Assembly (NCBI GenBank): GCA_009838915.1
Contig: VXQT01000002.1
Coordinates: 62,001-126,000, forward strand
From: Chloroflexota bacterium
GTDB taxonomy: Bacteria; Chloroflexota; Dehalococcoidia; Bin125
Length of the DNA stretch: 64,000 bases
Direction of reading: 5' to 3'
A program made the position numbers and the translations under genes. Position 1 is the first letter of the stretch. Each line of letters starts with the position of its first letter. Below, piece after piece: positions 7,833-18,132 of the stretch. Under the pieces are notes generated by a model that saw nothing but the letters and a program-made list of their open reading frames with translations, did no database searches and was not told the DNA's origin.

Positions 7833-8957
7833 ATGGCTCAATCCGACGACTTCTATGAGATTCTCGGCCTCTCGCGGGAGGCTTCGCAGGACGACATCCG
7901 GCGTTCGTTCCGTAAGTTGGCGATGGAGCATCACCCCGACCGCGTGACCGACCCGGCGGAGAAGGAGGCCTCGGAGGCCAAGTTCAAGCGGATCGCCGCG
8001 GCCTACGAGGTGCTCTCCGATCCGGAGAAGCGGACCAAGTACGACCAGTACGGCTCGGCCGGCGCGTTCGCCCAGGGCACAGGCTTCGAGGGCTTCGACT
8101 TCGGCGGCTTCGGCGACATCTTCGACGCCTTCTTCGGCGGACGCCGCGCCGCCGGACCGATTCGCGGCGGCGACCTGCGCATCCAGATCGAGCTCGACTT
8201 CGAGGAAGCGGTCTTTGGCTGCGAGGAAGAGATCCGCGCGTCGCGGCTTGAGCATTGCACGATCTGCGGTGGCTCGGGCGGTGAACCCGGTACCCAGCGT
8301 GTCGCTTGCGATCTCTGCGGTGGCTCGGGTGAGGTGCGTCGCACGCAGAGCAGCGTCTTCGGCCGCTTCGTCAACGTCGCACCCTGCGAACCCTGCGAGG
8401 GTGAGGGCACCGTAATCGAGCATCCCTGCACTGCTTGCGGAGGAATCGGTCGAGAGCAGCGGAACCGACGACTCAAAGTCAAGATCCCCGCTGGCGTCAC
8501 AGACGGCGCGCAGATGCGGCTCTCGGGTGAGGGCGACGCCGGCTTGCGCGGTGGACCGGCCGGCAACCTCTACGTCGATATCCACGTCCGCGCCCACGAG
8601 ACGTTCATCCGCGACGGCAACGATCTGATCCTGCCGCTGCACCTGAACATCGCCCAGGCGACATTGGGCGCAGAGGTCCACATCCCCGGCATCGACGGTC
8701 ACGCCCAGCCGCTCAATGTGCCGGCAGGCACCCAGCACGGTCACGAGTTCCGTCTGCGTGGACAAGGGGTGCCGCACCTCCGGGGCCGCGGCCGCGGCGA
8801 CCTGCGCGTCCACGTCGTGGTCGAGATTCCGAGCAAGCTGAGCGGCAAGCAGCGCGAGTTGTTCGAACAGTTGGCGGAGGTACTCGACGTGCCGACTTCT
8901 GTCGGCGGAGACGACAACGGCGTCTTCTCGCGTATTCGTGGAGCCTTCAACAATTAG
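7833..8957 (+). CDS. dnaJ: Chaperone DnaJ (Hsp40)
   Basis: A 374-residue type I J-protein that stimulates the DnaK ATPase and hands over substrates. The J domain has HPD in MEHHPDR (about residues 33-36). A Gly/Phe-rich linker with GFEGFDFGGFGD follows, then the zinc domain with four CxxCxGxG-type repeats (CTICGGSG, CDLCGGSG, CEPCEGEG, CTACGGIG) and the C-terminal substrate domains. Unlike the common order it does not directly follow dnaK. No CIRCE is seen upstream, so its control may differ from hrcA-grpE-dnaK. Its end overlaps prmA by 20 nt. Confidence 0.97.
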   Translation: MAQSDDFYEILGLSREASQDDIRRSFRKLAMEHHPDRVTDPAEKEASEAKFKRIAAAYEVLSDPEKRTKYDQYGSAGAFAQGTGFEGFDFGGFGDIFDAFFGGRRAAGPIRGGDLRIQIELDFEEAVFGCEEEIRASRLEHCTICGGSGGEPGTQRVACDLCGGSGEVRRTQSSVFGRFVNVAPCEPCEGEGTVIEHPCTACGGIGREQRNRRLKVKIPAGVTDGAQMRLSGEGDAGLRGGPAGNLYVDIHVRAHETFIRDGNDLILPLHLNIAQATLGAEVHIPGIDGHAQPLNVPAGTQHGHEFRLRGQGVPHLRGRGRGDLRVHVVVEIPSKLSGKQRELFEQLAEVLDVPTSVGGDDNGVFSRIRGAFNN

Positions 8958-9864
8958 CCGCTCGTCGACACTGGTCAGAGCCGCGATCGCTGTGGATGGG
9001 ACGCAGGCCGAACTCGCCGTCGCCGCGTGGGAGCTGGCGGGCGTATACAACTCGAGCGTTGAGTACCTGCTCGAAGAGACGACCGAAGAACCCTGGCCGG
9101 GGCACGACAACCGCACCGAACGCGCTGAAGTCGCCGCCTATCTTCCCGCGCAACAGTGGCATCAACTCGAGCCTGCGGCGCGAGACGCGGCAGCCGATCT
9201 GCTCGGTTCCGAGCCCTTGTTCAGTGTCAAACGGCTTCCGGATCGCGACTGGCGCACCGCCTGGCACGACCACTTCGATATTGTCCGCGTCCCCGGTCCG
9301 ACGACGATCGTCATCCGTCCTCCGCACAAGCCGCATAAGGCGGATGCGGACGAACTTGTCATCGATCTTGTGCCCGGCCTGGCGTTCGGCACCGGACAGC
9401 ATCAGTCCACCAGGCTCTGCCTGCGCTTGCTGTCTGAGCAGATCCGAGGCGGCGAACGGGTACTCGATGTTGGTACGGGCAGCGGCATCCTCGCCGTTGC
9501 GGCGGTGAAGCTCGGCGCGGCAGCGGCCACCGCGACGGACATCGATCCGCTTGCGGTCGACGCCGCCCGCCAGACGGCTCGCCGCAACGGGCTCGCTGGC
9601 CGTATCGACGTGCGCGAGGCGTCGATTCCCGATGGTGAGCGCTATGACCTCGTGATCGCCAACCTGACCGCAGACTTGCTACAGCTTCTCGCCGCCGCTC
9701 TGGCGGCTGCCCTTGGATCGGGCGGCCGGCTGATCGTCAGCGGACTGATTGAGCCGCGGCTGGGCGAGGTCCGCGAGTCCCTTGAAGGGGTCGGATTGGA
9801 GTTGCTGGCCGTCGAGCCCGAGGACGACTGGCGGGGCATGTTGTTCAGTAAGTCGCGGCCGTAG
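8938..9864 (+). CDS. prmA: Ribosomal protein L11 methyltransferase PrmA
   Basis: A 308-residue SAM-dependent methyltransferase that trimethylates ribosomal protein L11. The N-terminal substrate-recognition domain is followed by FGTGQHQSTR, the SAM motif DVGTGSGILAVAA and the motif IV region VIANLTADLL. A GTG start overlapping dnaJ by 20 nt gives the family length. The order dnaJ-prmA-rsmE is common in Gram-positive-type operons, which supports the call. Confidence 0.93.
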   Translation: MEPSTISRSSTLVRAAIAVDGTQAELAVAAWELAGVYNSSVEYLLEETTEEPWPGHDNRTERAEVAAYLPAQQWHQLEPAARDAAADLLGSEPLFSVKRLPDRDWRTAWHDHFDIVRVPGPTTIVIRPPHKPHKADADELVIDLVPGLAFGTGQHQSTRLCLRLLSEQIRGGERVLDVGTGSGILAVAAVKLGAAAATATDIDPLAVDAARQTARRNGLAGRIDVREASIPDGERYDLVIANLTADLLQLLAAALAAALGSGGRLIVSGLIEPRLGEVRESLEGVGLELLAVEPEDDWRGMLFSKSRP

Positions 9865-9878
9865 GCCGGCGGAATGCA

Positions 9879-10658
9879 TCACCAGGCCGCAGACGCGCCG
9901 CCGTCGATGTTGATCGCGCAACCCGAAATGAAGCTGGCTGCATCGGAGGCGAGGAAGACGAGCATGTTGGCCGCCTCCTCCGACGCGCCAATCCGCTTGA
10001 CCGGGATGCCCTGACCGACCGATTCGAGGAACTCTTCGTAGGTCGCGTCGGGCATGCGCTGCTGGTGGAAGCCGCGCCACTGGGCCGATTCGACCGAGCC
10101 GATGCAGGCCGCGTTGACGAGGATCTGGTCTGCTGCGACCTCCTTGCTCAGCGCCTTGGTCATCGCCAGTCCCGCCGCCCGCGATGCCGCGGTCGGCATC
10201 GACCCCGCTCCCGGCGTCTTCGAGCCGATGTTGAGCAGATTGATGATCCGCCCGCCGCCCCGCTCGCGCATCAGCGGGATGCAGAGCTTGGCCAGCCGGA
10301 TCGCTCCGTAGAGCTTGAGATCGAGGTCGACGGCCCAGGTCTCAATGTCGTGCGATTCAATCCGACCGGAAGACGACTGACCTGCGTTGTTGATCAGGAT
10401 GTCAACGCCGCCGTATTGATCGACCGCGGTGTTGACCAGCCGCGCGCAGTCGTCGTCGGAGGTGACGTCCATCGACAGCGCGACGCACTCGCCGCCGGCC
10501 GCCTCGACCTCGGACCGGGCTTCATCCAGCGGCTCCTGCCGCCGCGCGCCGATCACGACCTGCGCGCCTTCCCGAGCCAGGACGACCGCCGTCGCCCGAC
10601 CGATGCCTTCCGATCCGCCCGTCACGATCGCCACTTTGCCCTTGAGTCCGAGGTCCAT
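9879..10658 (-). CDS. SDR-family oxidoreductase with altered catalytic Tyr and Lys
   Basis: A 259-residue Rossmann protein of the short-chain dehydrogenase family. The cofactor motif TGGSEGIG (13-20) and NNAGQSS (90-96) are intact and the C-terminal IDGGASAAW is typical. The YxxxK active site is replaced by TAASR: Thr156 and Arg160 stand where Tyr and Lys should be. It may be an SDR subgroup with other chemistry or a non-enzymatic homologue. It lies on the opposite strand between prmA and rsmE, separating two genes that are usually adjacent. The annotation as 3-oxoacyl-ACP reductase would be unsafe. Confidence 0.85.
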   Translation of the reverse strand: MDLGLKGKVAIVTGGSEGIGRATAVVLAREGAQVVIGARRQEPLDEARSEVEAAGGECVALSMDVTSDDDCARLVNTAVDQYGGVDILINNAGQSSSGRIESHDIETWAVDLDLKLYGAIRLAKLCIPLMRERGGGRIINLLNIGSKTPGAGSMPTAASRAAGLAMTKALSKEVAADQILVNAACIGSVESAQWRGFHQQRMPDATYEEFLESVGQGIPVKRIGASEEAANMLVFLASDAASFISGCAINIDGGASAAW

Positions 10659-10740
10659 GATTCGACAGCCAATCTGGTTCGATTCCTGTATGTTTCGTGT
10701 CCCAGCGGAGTCTAACGTCGGGAAGGGGCGGGGCAGCGGA

Positions 10741-11544
10741 ATGACGCAGCACGACGAAGGCGCGATTGCCGACGACAGCCGCCGTGCGGGCCTGGTGCCG
10801 CGCTACTTCCTCGATGAGTCCGCCCAGGTCGAGGACGACACCATCGTCATCAGCGGCGGCAAGGCCAACCGTCTCAAGCGAGTGATGCGCATCCGCCGCG
10901 ATGATCCGCTCGAACTGGTCCATCCGCCGAGTGATCGCCTCTATCGGGCCGTCGTCCAGCGGGTGACTCGCGACGAAGTGATCTGCAGCGTCGTGGAGTG
11001 TCGTCCGCGGCGTGTGCTGCCGCCGCCGCGGATTGTGCTCTCAGCCTCGCTGATTCGGCCCCAGCGCTATGACTTCATGATCGAGAAGGCGACCGAGCTC
11101 GGCGTTGACGAGATCCGACCGGTCTGGTCGCAGCGCGCGCTGATCAAGGGCGACGCGACGCAGCGGCTGCATCGCTGGCGGCGGCTGGCAACCGAGGCCG
11201 CCGAGCAGTGTCGCCGCGAGTATCGTCCGACGATCTATCCGCCGATCCAGGTGGCCGAGCTGATCCAGGAGGAGCCGTTGCCCCATGCGCTTCGCCTGCT
11301 GGCCTCCGCGCTCGAACCCGACCAGCGAATCGCGCCGATCCTTCAGCAGCGGCGCAATCGCGGTCAGCCGCCGCCCGATCTCGTGCACCTGCTGGTCGGA
11401 CCTGAGGGCGGCTACACACCCGAGGAAGCTGCACTCGCGCGCGAGCACGGCTGGCTCCCGATCTCCCTGGGCAATCGCCCGCTGCGCGCCGAGACCGCCG
11501 CCATCGTCGCCGTAGCGCTCACCCAGGAGGCGGCCCGGCCCTAG
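10741..11544 (+). CDS. rsmE: 16S rRNA (uracil-1498-N3)-methyltransferase RsmE
   Basis: A 267-residue SPOUT methyltransferase that methylates U1498 of 16S rRNA. The N-terminal PUA-like domain starts at PRYFLDESA; the SPOUT core carries EKATELGVDEIRPVWSQRA, then the knot LVGPEGGYTPEE and the end LGNRPLRAETAA. I chose the ATG at 10741; an ATG at 10690 would add 17 residues without family support. The stop codon overlaps the convergent M23 gene in the shared tetranucleotide CTAG. Confidence 0.94.
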   Translation: MTQHDEGAIADDSRRAGLVPRYFLDESAQVEDDTIVISGGKANRLKRVMRIRRDDPLELVHPPSDRLYRAVVQRVTRDEVICSVVECRPRRVLPPPRIVLSASLIRPQRYDFMIEKATELGVDEIRPVWSQRALIKGDATQRLHRWRRLATEAAEQCRREYRPTIYPPIQVAELIQEEPLPHALRLLASALEPDQRIAPILQQRRNRGQPPPDLVHLLVGPEGGYTPEEAALAREHGWLPISLGNRPLRAETAAIVAVALTQEAARP

Positions 11545-12671
11545 CTGCGCGCAAGGTTGGTCGACTGGAGTGCGCCGGCCGGGTTGAGGTCTTGGAACGG
11601 GTCCGGGAACTCCAGCAGCCGGATCCAGGGCAGCGGATTGACGGTCACGCCGCGCACCACGACTTCCCAGTGCAAGTGCGGCCCGGTCGCCAGCCCGGTG
11701 GCGCCCATCCGCGCTATCAACGCGCCTTGCTCCACGACCGTGCCGGGAGTCCGCAACACCTCGGACAGGTGATAGTAGCCGGTAAAGACACCTGCGCCGT
11801 GATCGACGATGATGCCGTTCCCACGCCGACGCGTACGGCCCGCCCAGCTGACGACTCCGCTGTTGGCCGCCCGAATCGCCGAGCCGGTCTCGCCGCCGAA
11901 GTCGATGCCCGTGTGGTACTCGCTGATTGGTCCACCGTTGAAGGAGCGCTGTTCGCCATAGAGCGCCGTGATCTGTCCATCCGAGGGCGGGTCGAAGACG
12001 CCCAGCCAGTGCAGCTGTTGCGATTGACCGACCTGGTGCGGATGGCGCGCTTCCTCGTCGGCGCGACGCACCGTCGGGTCCAGCAGCGCCGCGTTGGGAC
12101 CGTCTATCCGGATGTCGTCCACGGTCCAGTCGAACGCGACGACTTCGATCACCGTCTCTTGCCAGAGGAGTTGTTCCCCGTCCGGGCCCCAGACCCCGAT
12201 GCCCAACGCACGTGGTCCGACCTGGGCGTTGGCGTCGATGCCGAAGAAGCCTACAAAGCGGTTCTCGCGGTGCAACAGCGAAAGTGATTGTCCTTGCCAC
12301 CACAGGGAAGCGGACACCGCGCCCGGCGCTTCGACCACGACCAGCACCGTTTCACCCTGGGCGACCGAGCTGGGCAGAATGTAGACAAGCGGCTCCGGCA
12401 GCTCCTCTGAAGACACAGTCTCTTGCCGCTCCGAAACGATCGCCTGCTGGGAACTTGACTGGTCTGCAGGCTGAACGGCCGCTTGCTCATCGACCTCAGC
12501 GGAAGGCGCCGTGGCCGCCGGTCGACTCTCAGCGAAGGGATCGAAGTCGTCACCGCCGCAGGCGCTGAGCAGCACGCCGGCTCCGGCTCCCACGAAGGCG
12601 CGCAACACGGTGCGGCGGCTGAGCCGAAGCGGACCGGTCACCAAGCGCTCAGGATGAGGAGAATCGAGCAT
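11541..12671 (-). CDS. M23-family peptidase, TAT-type lipoprotein
   Basis: A 376-residue exported protein. The N-terminus has a twin-arginine motif (SRRTVLRAF) followed by a lipobox (LLSAC), so it is likely exported folded and anchored to the membrane outer face. After an Ala/Gln/Glu-rich linker and a beta-rich domain comes the LytM/M23 zinc peptidase domain: H and D of HTGIDFG (about residue 250) and HxH of PHLHWEV (about residue 330). Such enzymes cut peptidoglycan cross-links or act in cell-surface remodelling. The gene is monocistronic, with a good promoter directly upstream. Confidence 0.9.
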   Translation of the reverse strand: MLDSPHPERLVTGPLRLSRRTVLRAFVGAGAGVLLSACGGDDFDPFAESRPAATAPSAEVDEQAAVQPADQSSSQQAIVSERQETVSSEELPEPLVYILPSSVAQGETVLVVVEAPGAVSASLWWQGQSLSLLHRENRFVGFFGIDANAQVGPRALGIGVWGPDGEQLLWQETVIEVVAFDWTVDDIRIDGPNAALLDPTVRRADEEARHPHQVGQSQQLHWLGVFDPPSDGQITALYGEQRSFNGGPISEYHTGIDFGGETGSAIRAANSGVVSWAGRTRRRGNGIIVDHGAGVFTGYYHLSEVLRTPGTVVEQGALIARMGATGLATGPHLHWEVVVRGVTVNPLPWIRLLEFPDPFQDLNPAGALQSTNLARS

Positions 12672-12685
12672 CTGGACGATTCCAC

Positions 12686-12714
12686 TTTACATCCATCAGT
12701 TACGCTCTTGGCAA
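12686..12714 (-). promoter_or_regulatory. Promoter of the M23 peptidase gene
   Basis: On the minus strand TTGCCA (12709-12714) and TGTAAA (12686-12691) are 17 bp apart. The start of transcription would be about 8 bp before the annotated ATG at 12671, so the mRNA may be nearly leaderless. Confidence 0.55.
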
Positions 12715-12812
12715 GTGCGTCGGGCGTCAGATGCCCGCTGTTGCTGCAACAACTGGCGGCGACCGGTCCGTCCAACGATCACGGCGGCGGACTGCGAGCG
12801 GAGAGTTTCGCG

Positions 12813-13763
<951 letters not shown>

Positions 13764-13822
13764 CCTGCCTATCCTGCGTCGGAGCCGGAGTTTCGTAGGC
13801 GGCTTGCAGATCGGAACTGACC

Positions 13823-15256
13823 GTGCGCGGCCTCGGCGCAGCCTTCGCCAGACCCTTCCGTCGCGCCTGGCGCGCGACCTTTGGCACCCGACGCTCGCTG
13901 AGCATCGTCGTTACGCTGACGATCGTCGCCTTCGCAGTCGGATTCGCCTCCAACTACTGGTTGCCGCAACGGCTGGGCTACACACTGCTCTTCGGTCTTT
14001 GCCTGGCTGCGCTCTGGACCTGGTCGTCCGGGCAGGGCGTCCGAGTACGCATGTCCCGTTCGCGTGACCGGGTCCAGGCCGGCGAATCGATCATCGAGCG
14101 CTTCGAAGTGATCAACGACTCCATGATTCCCAAACTCTGGCTCGAAGTGGCTGAGGAATCTGACTTGCCCGGACATACCGCGCAATTCGTCACGTCGCTC
14201 TCCCGCTCCAGCCATCGCAACTGGCGGGTCCAGACCACCTGTCACCGACGCGGGGTCTACAACCTGGGACCAATCACGGTGCGCAGCTCCGACCCGTTCG
14301 ACATCTTCAGCCGCGAACTGCGCTTCGGACATCGACGCGGCCTGGTCGTCTATCCGCGCGCGCTGGAACTGCCGCGCTACTCCGCGCCGCCGGCCAATCT
14401 GCCCGGCGAGGGACGCTTCCGACGGCGGACGCACTACGTCACGCCGAATGCCTCGGGCATCCGCGACTACGAGGCCGGCGACTCGGTCAACCGCATCCAC
14501 TGGAAGAGCAGCCTGCGTACCGGGTCGCTCAAGGTGAAGACATTCGAACTCGACCCCGCCTCGCATCTCTGGGTCGTGCTCGATCTCTCCAGCCAGGACC
14601 ACGTTGGCTCCGGCGACGACGCCACCATCGAGACCGCCGTGACCGTCGCCGCATCGGTGGTTCGCCTGTTCATCAATCAGAGCCGCTCGGTCGGGCTGAT
14701 GATGTTCGGTGAGCGACTGGATGTGATTGAGCCCGATCGCGGCTCACAGCACTTCGGCCGCATCCTTGAGTCGCTGGCCGTCGCGCAACCGATCGGCTCG
14801 GTACCGGTTGCATCAATCCTGTACCAGCAGTCGCGCCGATGGGGTCGCCACACCACCGTGATCGTCGTCACCGCGTCAACCGATCCTCGCTGGCAAGGCG
14901 CCATTCGCACGCTGACTCAGCGCGGCGTCAAGGTTGCGGTCGCCCTGCTCGATCTCGAGTCGTGGGGCGGCCGCGCCGGCGCCGCGGGTACCGCGGCCGA
15001 ACTGCGCGCGCTCGGCGTCCAGGTCAACGTCGTGCGACAGGGCGAGTACATCCCCGCCGTCATGGTCGGGCAGATCCCCGGCGGGCCACTGATGAGCGGC
15101 CCAGCGGCCTCCGCCGATCCCGCCGGCGGTACAGGCAATGGCGCCGCCACTTCGCAGCCGGCGGCGCAAATGGCGCTCGAAGATGTGGCGGAAGTGTCCC
15201 GGCCTGAGGCTATTGACGGTTCGGAGTCGGTCGACGAACAGGCAGCGGTGCAATGA
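13823..15256 (+). CDS. DUF58 / VWA-like membrane protein
   Basis: A 477-residue protein with a GTG start. Two hydrophobic segments lie near residues 32-75. The DUF58 signature DYEAGDSVNRIHWKSSLRTG sits around residue 215 and is followed by a VWA-like fold beginning LWVVLDLSS. A Pro/Ala/Gly-rich tail ends the protein. DUF58 proteins are encoded with MoxR ATPases and are thought to be their clients. The last codon overlaps the start of the downstream transglutaminase-like gene (ATGA). Confidence 0.9.
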   Translation: MRGLGAAFARPFRRAWRATFGTRRSLSIVVTLTIVAFAVGFASNYWLPQRLGYTLLFGLCLAALWTWSSGQGVRVRMSRSRDRVQAGESIIERFEVINDSMIPKLWLEVAEESDLPGHTAQFVTSLSRSSHRNWRVQTTCHRRGVYNLGPITVRSSDPFDIFSRELRFGHRRGLVVYPRALELPRYSAPPANLPGEGRFRRRTHYVTPNASGIRDYEAGDSVNRIHWKSSLRTGSLKVKTFELDPASHLWVVLDLSSQDHVGSGDDATIETAVTVAASVVRLFINQSRSVGLMMFGERLDVIEPDRGSQHFGRILESLAVAQPIGSVPVASILYQQSRRWGRHTTVIVVTASTDPRWQGAIRTLTQRGVKVAVALLDLESWGGRAGAAGTAAELRALGVQVNVVRQGEYIPAVMVGQIPGGPLMSGPAASADPAGGTGNGAATSQPAAQMALEDVAEVSRPEAIDGSESVDEQAAVQ

Positions 15257-18108
15257 ACCGCGAGCCGCATTCCCCAGCTCCGGAACAACCCTCGACGCTC
15301 GCCGCCGAAGCCGAGCGCAGCTTTTTCGCGAGGCGATCTTCGCAAGAAACGGTGGTGGTCTCGGGTGAGACTCGAGTCTTCTCGCCGATACAGCGGGCAC
15401 TGGAAGCCACGATCACGTTTGGCATCCTGATCCTCGTTGCGCTCTCCACGGCCAACAGCATCTACATCGCGAACTGGGTCGAGGATATGCCCGACCTGCG
15501 CGTCACTGCGACGGCGGGCGTGCTACTCGCCCTGGTCCTGGGACGCGCACGGCGCATCCGCATGATCGGCGCCATGCTGATCGGATTCGTGGTCGGCGGA
15601 CTGATCGTCATGGCCCAGATCACGCAGCTCGAAACCCTGGGCGGTCAGCCGCTGTTCTGGGATCGATTCACCGACTTCGGCTTCCGCTTCCAGGACTGGT
15701 TCAACCAGGCATTCAGTTCCGGCCTGACCACCGACAACCTGCCATTCGTGTTCTTCACCGATGTCTTTGTGTTCATTGCTTCCTTCCTCGGCGCGTACGC
15801 CGTGGCGCGCTGGCGCAATCCCTGGGTGGCGATGATCCTGCTCGGCGCGTTGCTCGCCGTCAACGTCTCCTATCTCTCCGACAGACAGTGGAATCTGTCC
15901 TACGGCTTCTTCCTGACCGGCGCGATGCTGCTGCTGATGCGCGCCTCGCTGCTGCGCCGCATGGATCGCTGGCGCAGCCAGGGGTCCGCCTACCCCGACT
16001 GGATCTCGCTCTCGTTTCTCGGTGCGACGATGCTTGCCGTCGTGCTGCTCCTGACGCTGTCCCGCGTGATTCCCCGCCCCGACGAATCGCAGGCGCTGGA
16101 AGACGCCTGGGCGGCGATCGCCGAGCCGTTCGAAGGGCTTAACGACGACTTCCGCCGCCTGTTTAGCGGCATCGACTCGCGACGCGGCGTCCCGGTCCAC
16201 TCGTTCGACGACTTCCTCGTCATGCAGGGCGACATCGATCCCGGCGACGCGATCATCATGCGCGCCGCCGCGACCGAACCGGGACTGCTGCGCGGCGCGG
16301 TCTACGACGAGTACACCGGCCGCGGCTGGCGGCAGTCTCCGTCCACATCCAGGACTGTGCGAGAACTGGAGCCGATCAGCGGGACCGAGCCAACGGACGA
16401 TACGTCAATCGCGAATGAAGCCACCGTTGTGACCTCCGACTACCTCGACCGACGCCCGGTCGCGGCGCAAATCTCCGTTGAGCGTTCGCCGGCGGTGCTG
16501 TTCTCGTTCGGCGCGCCGGTGCTTGCGAACAAGGACACGCGCGTCGACACGCTGGCATCAGTCGACTTCGAGGTTGACTTCTCCGACGCTGCGCGCTTCG
16601 CCGGTACCGACCTGGAACCCGCGCTGGACGCCATCGCCGATCGGATAGCTGCCGGGAATGCCGATCCCGACGACGACATTGACGCGCCGTCGGCAGATGA
16701 GGTCGCGACCTATGTGCCGGTCCAGTACTCGCTGATCGACGTCGACGTGGACTCCACCAGTGGCCTGCCCGTCGGGCTGATGTTGCGTTCCAATCCAGAA
16801 GAGACCGATGTGCTGTCGCTGCGGCCGCTCCAGCGGCGGGTCCGAGCCGGCTTCACCTATCAGATCACCGGCACGGTGTCGGGCGCGAACGAGCAAGCGC
16901 TGGCCACTGCGGGAGACGACTATCCGCTCTGGGTGACCGAGACGTTCCTGCAACTGCCGGAGTACGAGGAAGAAGAACGGGCCAATCTCGACCGCCTGCT
17001 GAGCACCATCGCCGGCAGTTTCGCCCTGGCACCCGATCCGGAACGCAGCGACGGCGGTTACAACCCGTATTCAATCGCCGCGGCCGTCGAGACGTACTTG
17101 CGCTCGGCCCCAGCAGTCGACGAGGACGGGCGCATCGTCCGCGACGACGATGGCGAACCGGTGCCGCTGTATCCCTTGACCACCGAGATCGAGCTGCCGC
17201 CTGCCAAATCGGACGCCGTCTACTGGTTCCTGTTCGAGAACCTGGAGGACGGCCTGCCAATCGGCGGCTACTACGACTATCACGCCTCGTCGATGGTCGT
17301 CCTCCTGCGGGTTGCCGGCGTCCCGGCCCGGATCGCCACCGGATTCGTCCTGAGCGCCAACAACTATGACGATCGCACGCAAAACTACATCGTGCGCGGA
17401 CATGATTCCTACGCCTGGGTCGAGGTCTACTTCCCCAACTACGGCTGGGTCGATTTCGATCCGACGCCGAGCACCTCCGCCGACGAAACACTCGCCTCGA
17501 TCGCCGGTGGGGCGGCTGGCGCGCGCCGGATCGCGGCGCAGCGGCTCACGACTCCCCGCTTCGACTTGCGTCCCGGTACCGGCGGCGACCCACTGTCCGA
17601 CCTCGATCTGACGGAGATCCTTCAGTACCTCGCCGACGGCACGATTCCGGGCGAGGACGCCCTGCTGGCGGAGGGCGCCAGCCGCTGGTACTGGCAGGGG
17701 CCGACAATCGCGGCCTCGATCCTCGTTGCCGTGTTGCTGCTTTTGAGAATCGGCTGGTGGCTGTCGCTGCGCGGGCTGGAGCCGACGGCACGGCTCTGGG
17801 TCTCTGCTTCGCGGCTCGCGCGCTGGATTGGCGTGCGCGCTGATCCGTCCACCACGCCCCAGGAACACGCTCGTGCAATCGACAGTCGACTTGGACTGGG
17901 CGACCTGGCGGTCGAGCTGGCTAGTCAATACACCGCCACGCGATTTGGCCGCAAATCGCTGAGCGACGAACAACAGGCCGAAGTCATCAACAACTGGAAG
18001 CGTCTGCGATCGTCCATGATCCGTTGCGCGCTGCGGCTACCCGTGCGTCCACTATCGTCAACCGATGAGGAGCTCGACTCCGCAGCACCGGCGCCGGCCG
18101 GCGACTGA
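15253..18108 (+). CDS. Large membrane protein with transglutaminase-like domain, catalytic Cys and His replaced
   Basis: A 951-residue protein. About seven membrane segments occupy residues 55-270, a long outer region follows, the transglutaminase-like core is at about 660-740, and a last membrane helix at about 818-838 leads to a cytosolic tail. The core keeps the family frame (HASSMVVLLRVAGVPAR, then WVEVYFPNYGWVDFDPTPS with the Asp). However the catalytic Cys position in GYYDYHAS is Tyr and the His position in DSYAWVEV is Tyr. Each could arise from one base change. It is thus probably a non-catalytic member, perhaps a structural partner of the MoxR/DUF58 pair. Ends 24 bp from the convergent Bat-type operon. 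Confidence 0.88.
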   Translation: MNREPHSPAPEQPSTLAAEAERSFFARRSSQETVVVSGETRVFSPIQRALEATITFGILILVALSTANSIYIANWVEDMPDLRVTATAGVLLALVLGRARRIRMIGAMLIGFVVGGLIVMAQITQLETLGGQPLFWDRFTDFGFRFQDWFNQAFSSGLTTDNLPFVFFTDVFVFIASFLGAYAVARWRNPWVAMILLGALLAVNVSYLSDRQWNLSYGFFLTGAMLLLMRASLLRRMDRWRSQGSAYPDWISLSFLGATMLAVVLLLTLSRVIPRPDESQALEDAWAAIAEPFEGLNDDFRRLFSGIDSRRGVPVHSFDDFLVMQGDIDPGDAIIMRAAATEPGLLRGAVYDEYTGRGWRQSPSTSRTVRELEPISGTEPTDDTSIANEATVVTSDYLDRRPVAAQISVERSPAVLFSFGAPVLANKDTRVDTLASVDFEVDFSDAARFAGTDLEPALDAIADRIAAGNADPDDDIDAPSADEVATYVPVQYSLIDVDVDSTSGLPVGLMLRSNPEETDVLSLRPLQRRVRAGFTYQITGTVSGANEQALATAGDDYPLWVTETFLQLPEYEEEERANLDRLLSTIAGSFALAPDPERSDGGYNPYSIAAAVETYLRSAPAVDEDGRIVRDDDGEPVPLYPLTTEIELPPAKSDAVYWFLFENLEDGLPIGGYYDYHASSMVVLLRVAGVPARIATGFVLSANNYDDRTQNYIVRGHDSYAWVEVYFPNYGWVDFDPTPSTSADETLASIAGGAAGARRIAAQRLTTPRFDLRPGTGGDPLSDLDLTEILQYLADGTIPGEDALLAEGASRWYWQGPTIAASILVAVLLLLRIGWWLSLRGLEPTARLWVSASRLARWIGVRADPSTTPQEHARAIDSRLGLGDLAVELASQYTATRFGRKSLSDEQQAEVINNWKRLRSSMIRCALRLPVRPLSSTDEELDSAAPAPAGD

Positions 18109-18132
18109 GTTCTTGAGCACTGAGCTGCGCTG

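Noticed and set aside
10429-10740. Upstream extension of rsmE by 104 residues
   Set aside because: It overlaps the SDR gene start and has no similarity to RsmE; an internal ATG gives the family length.
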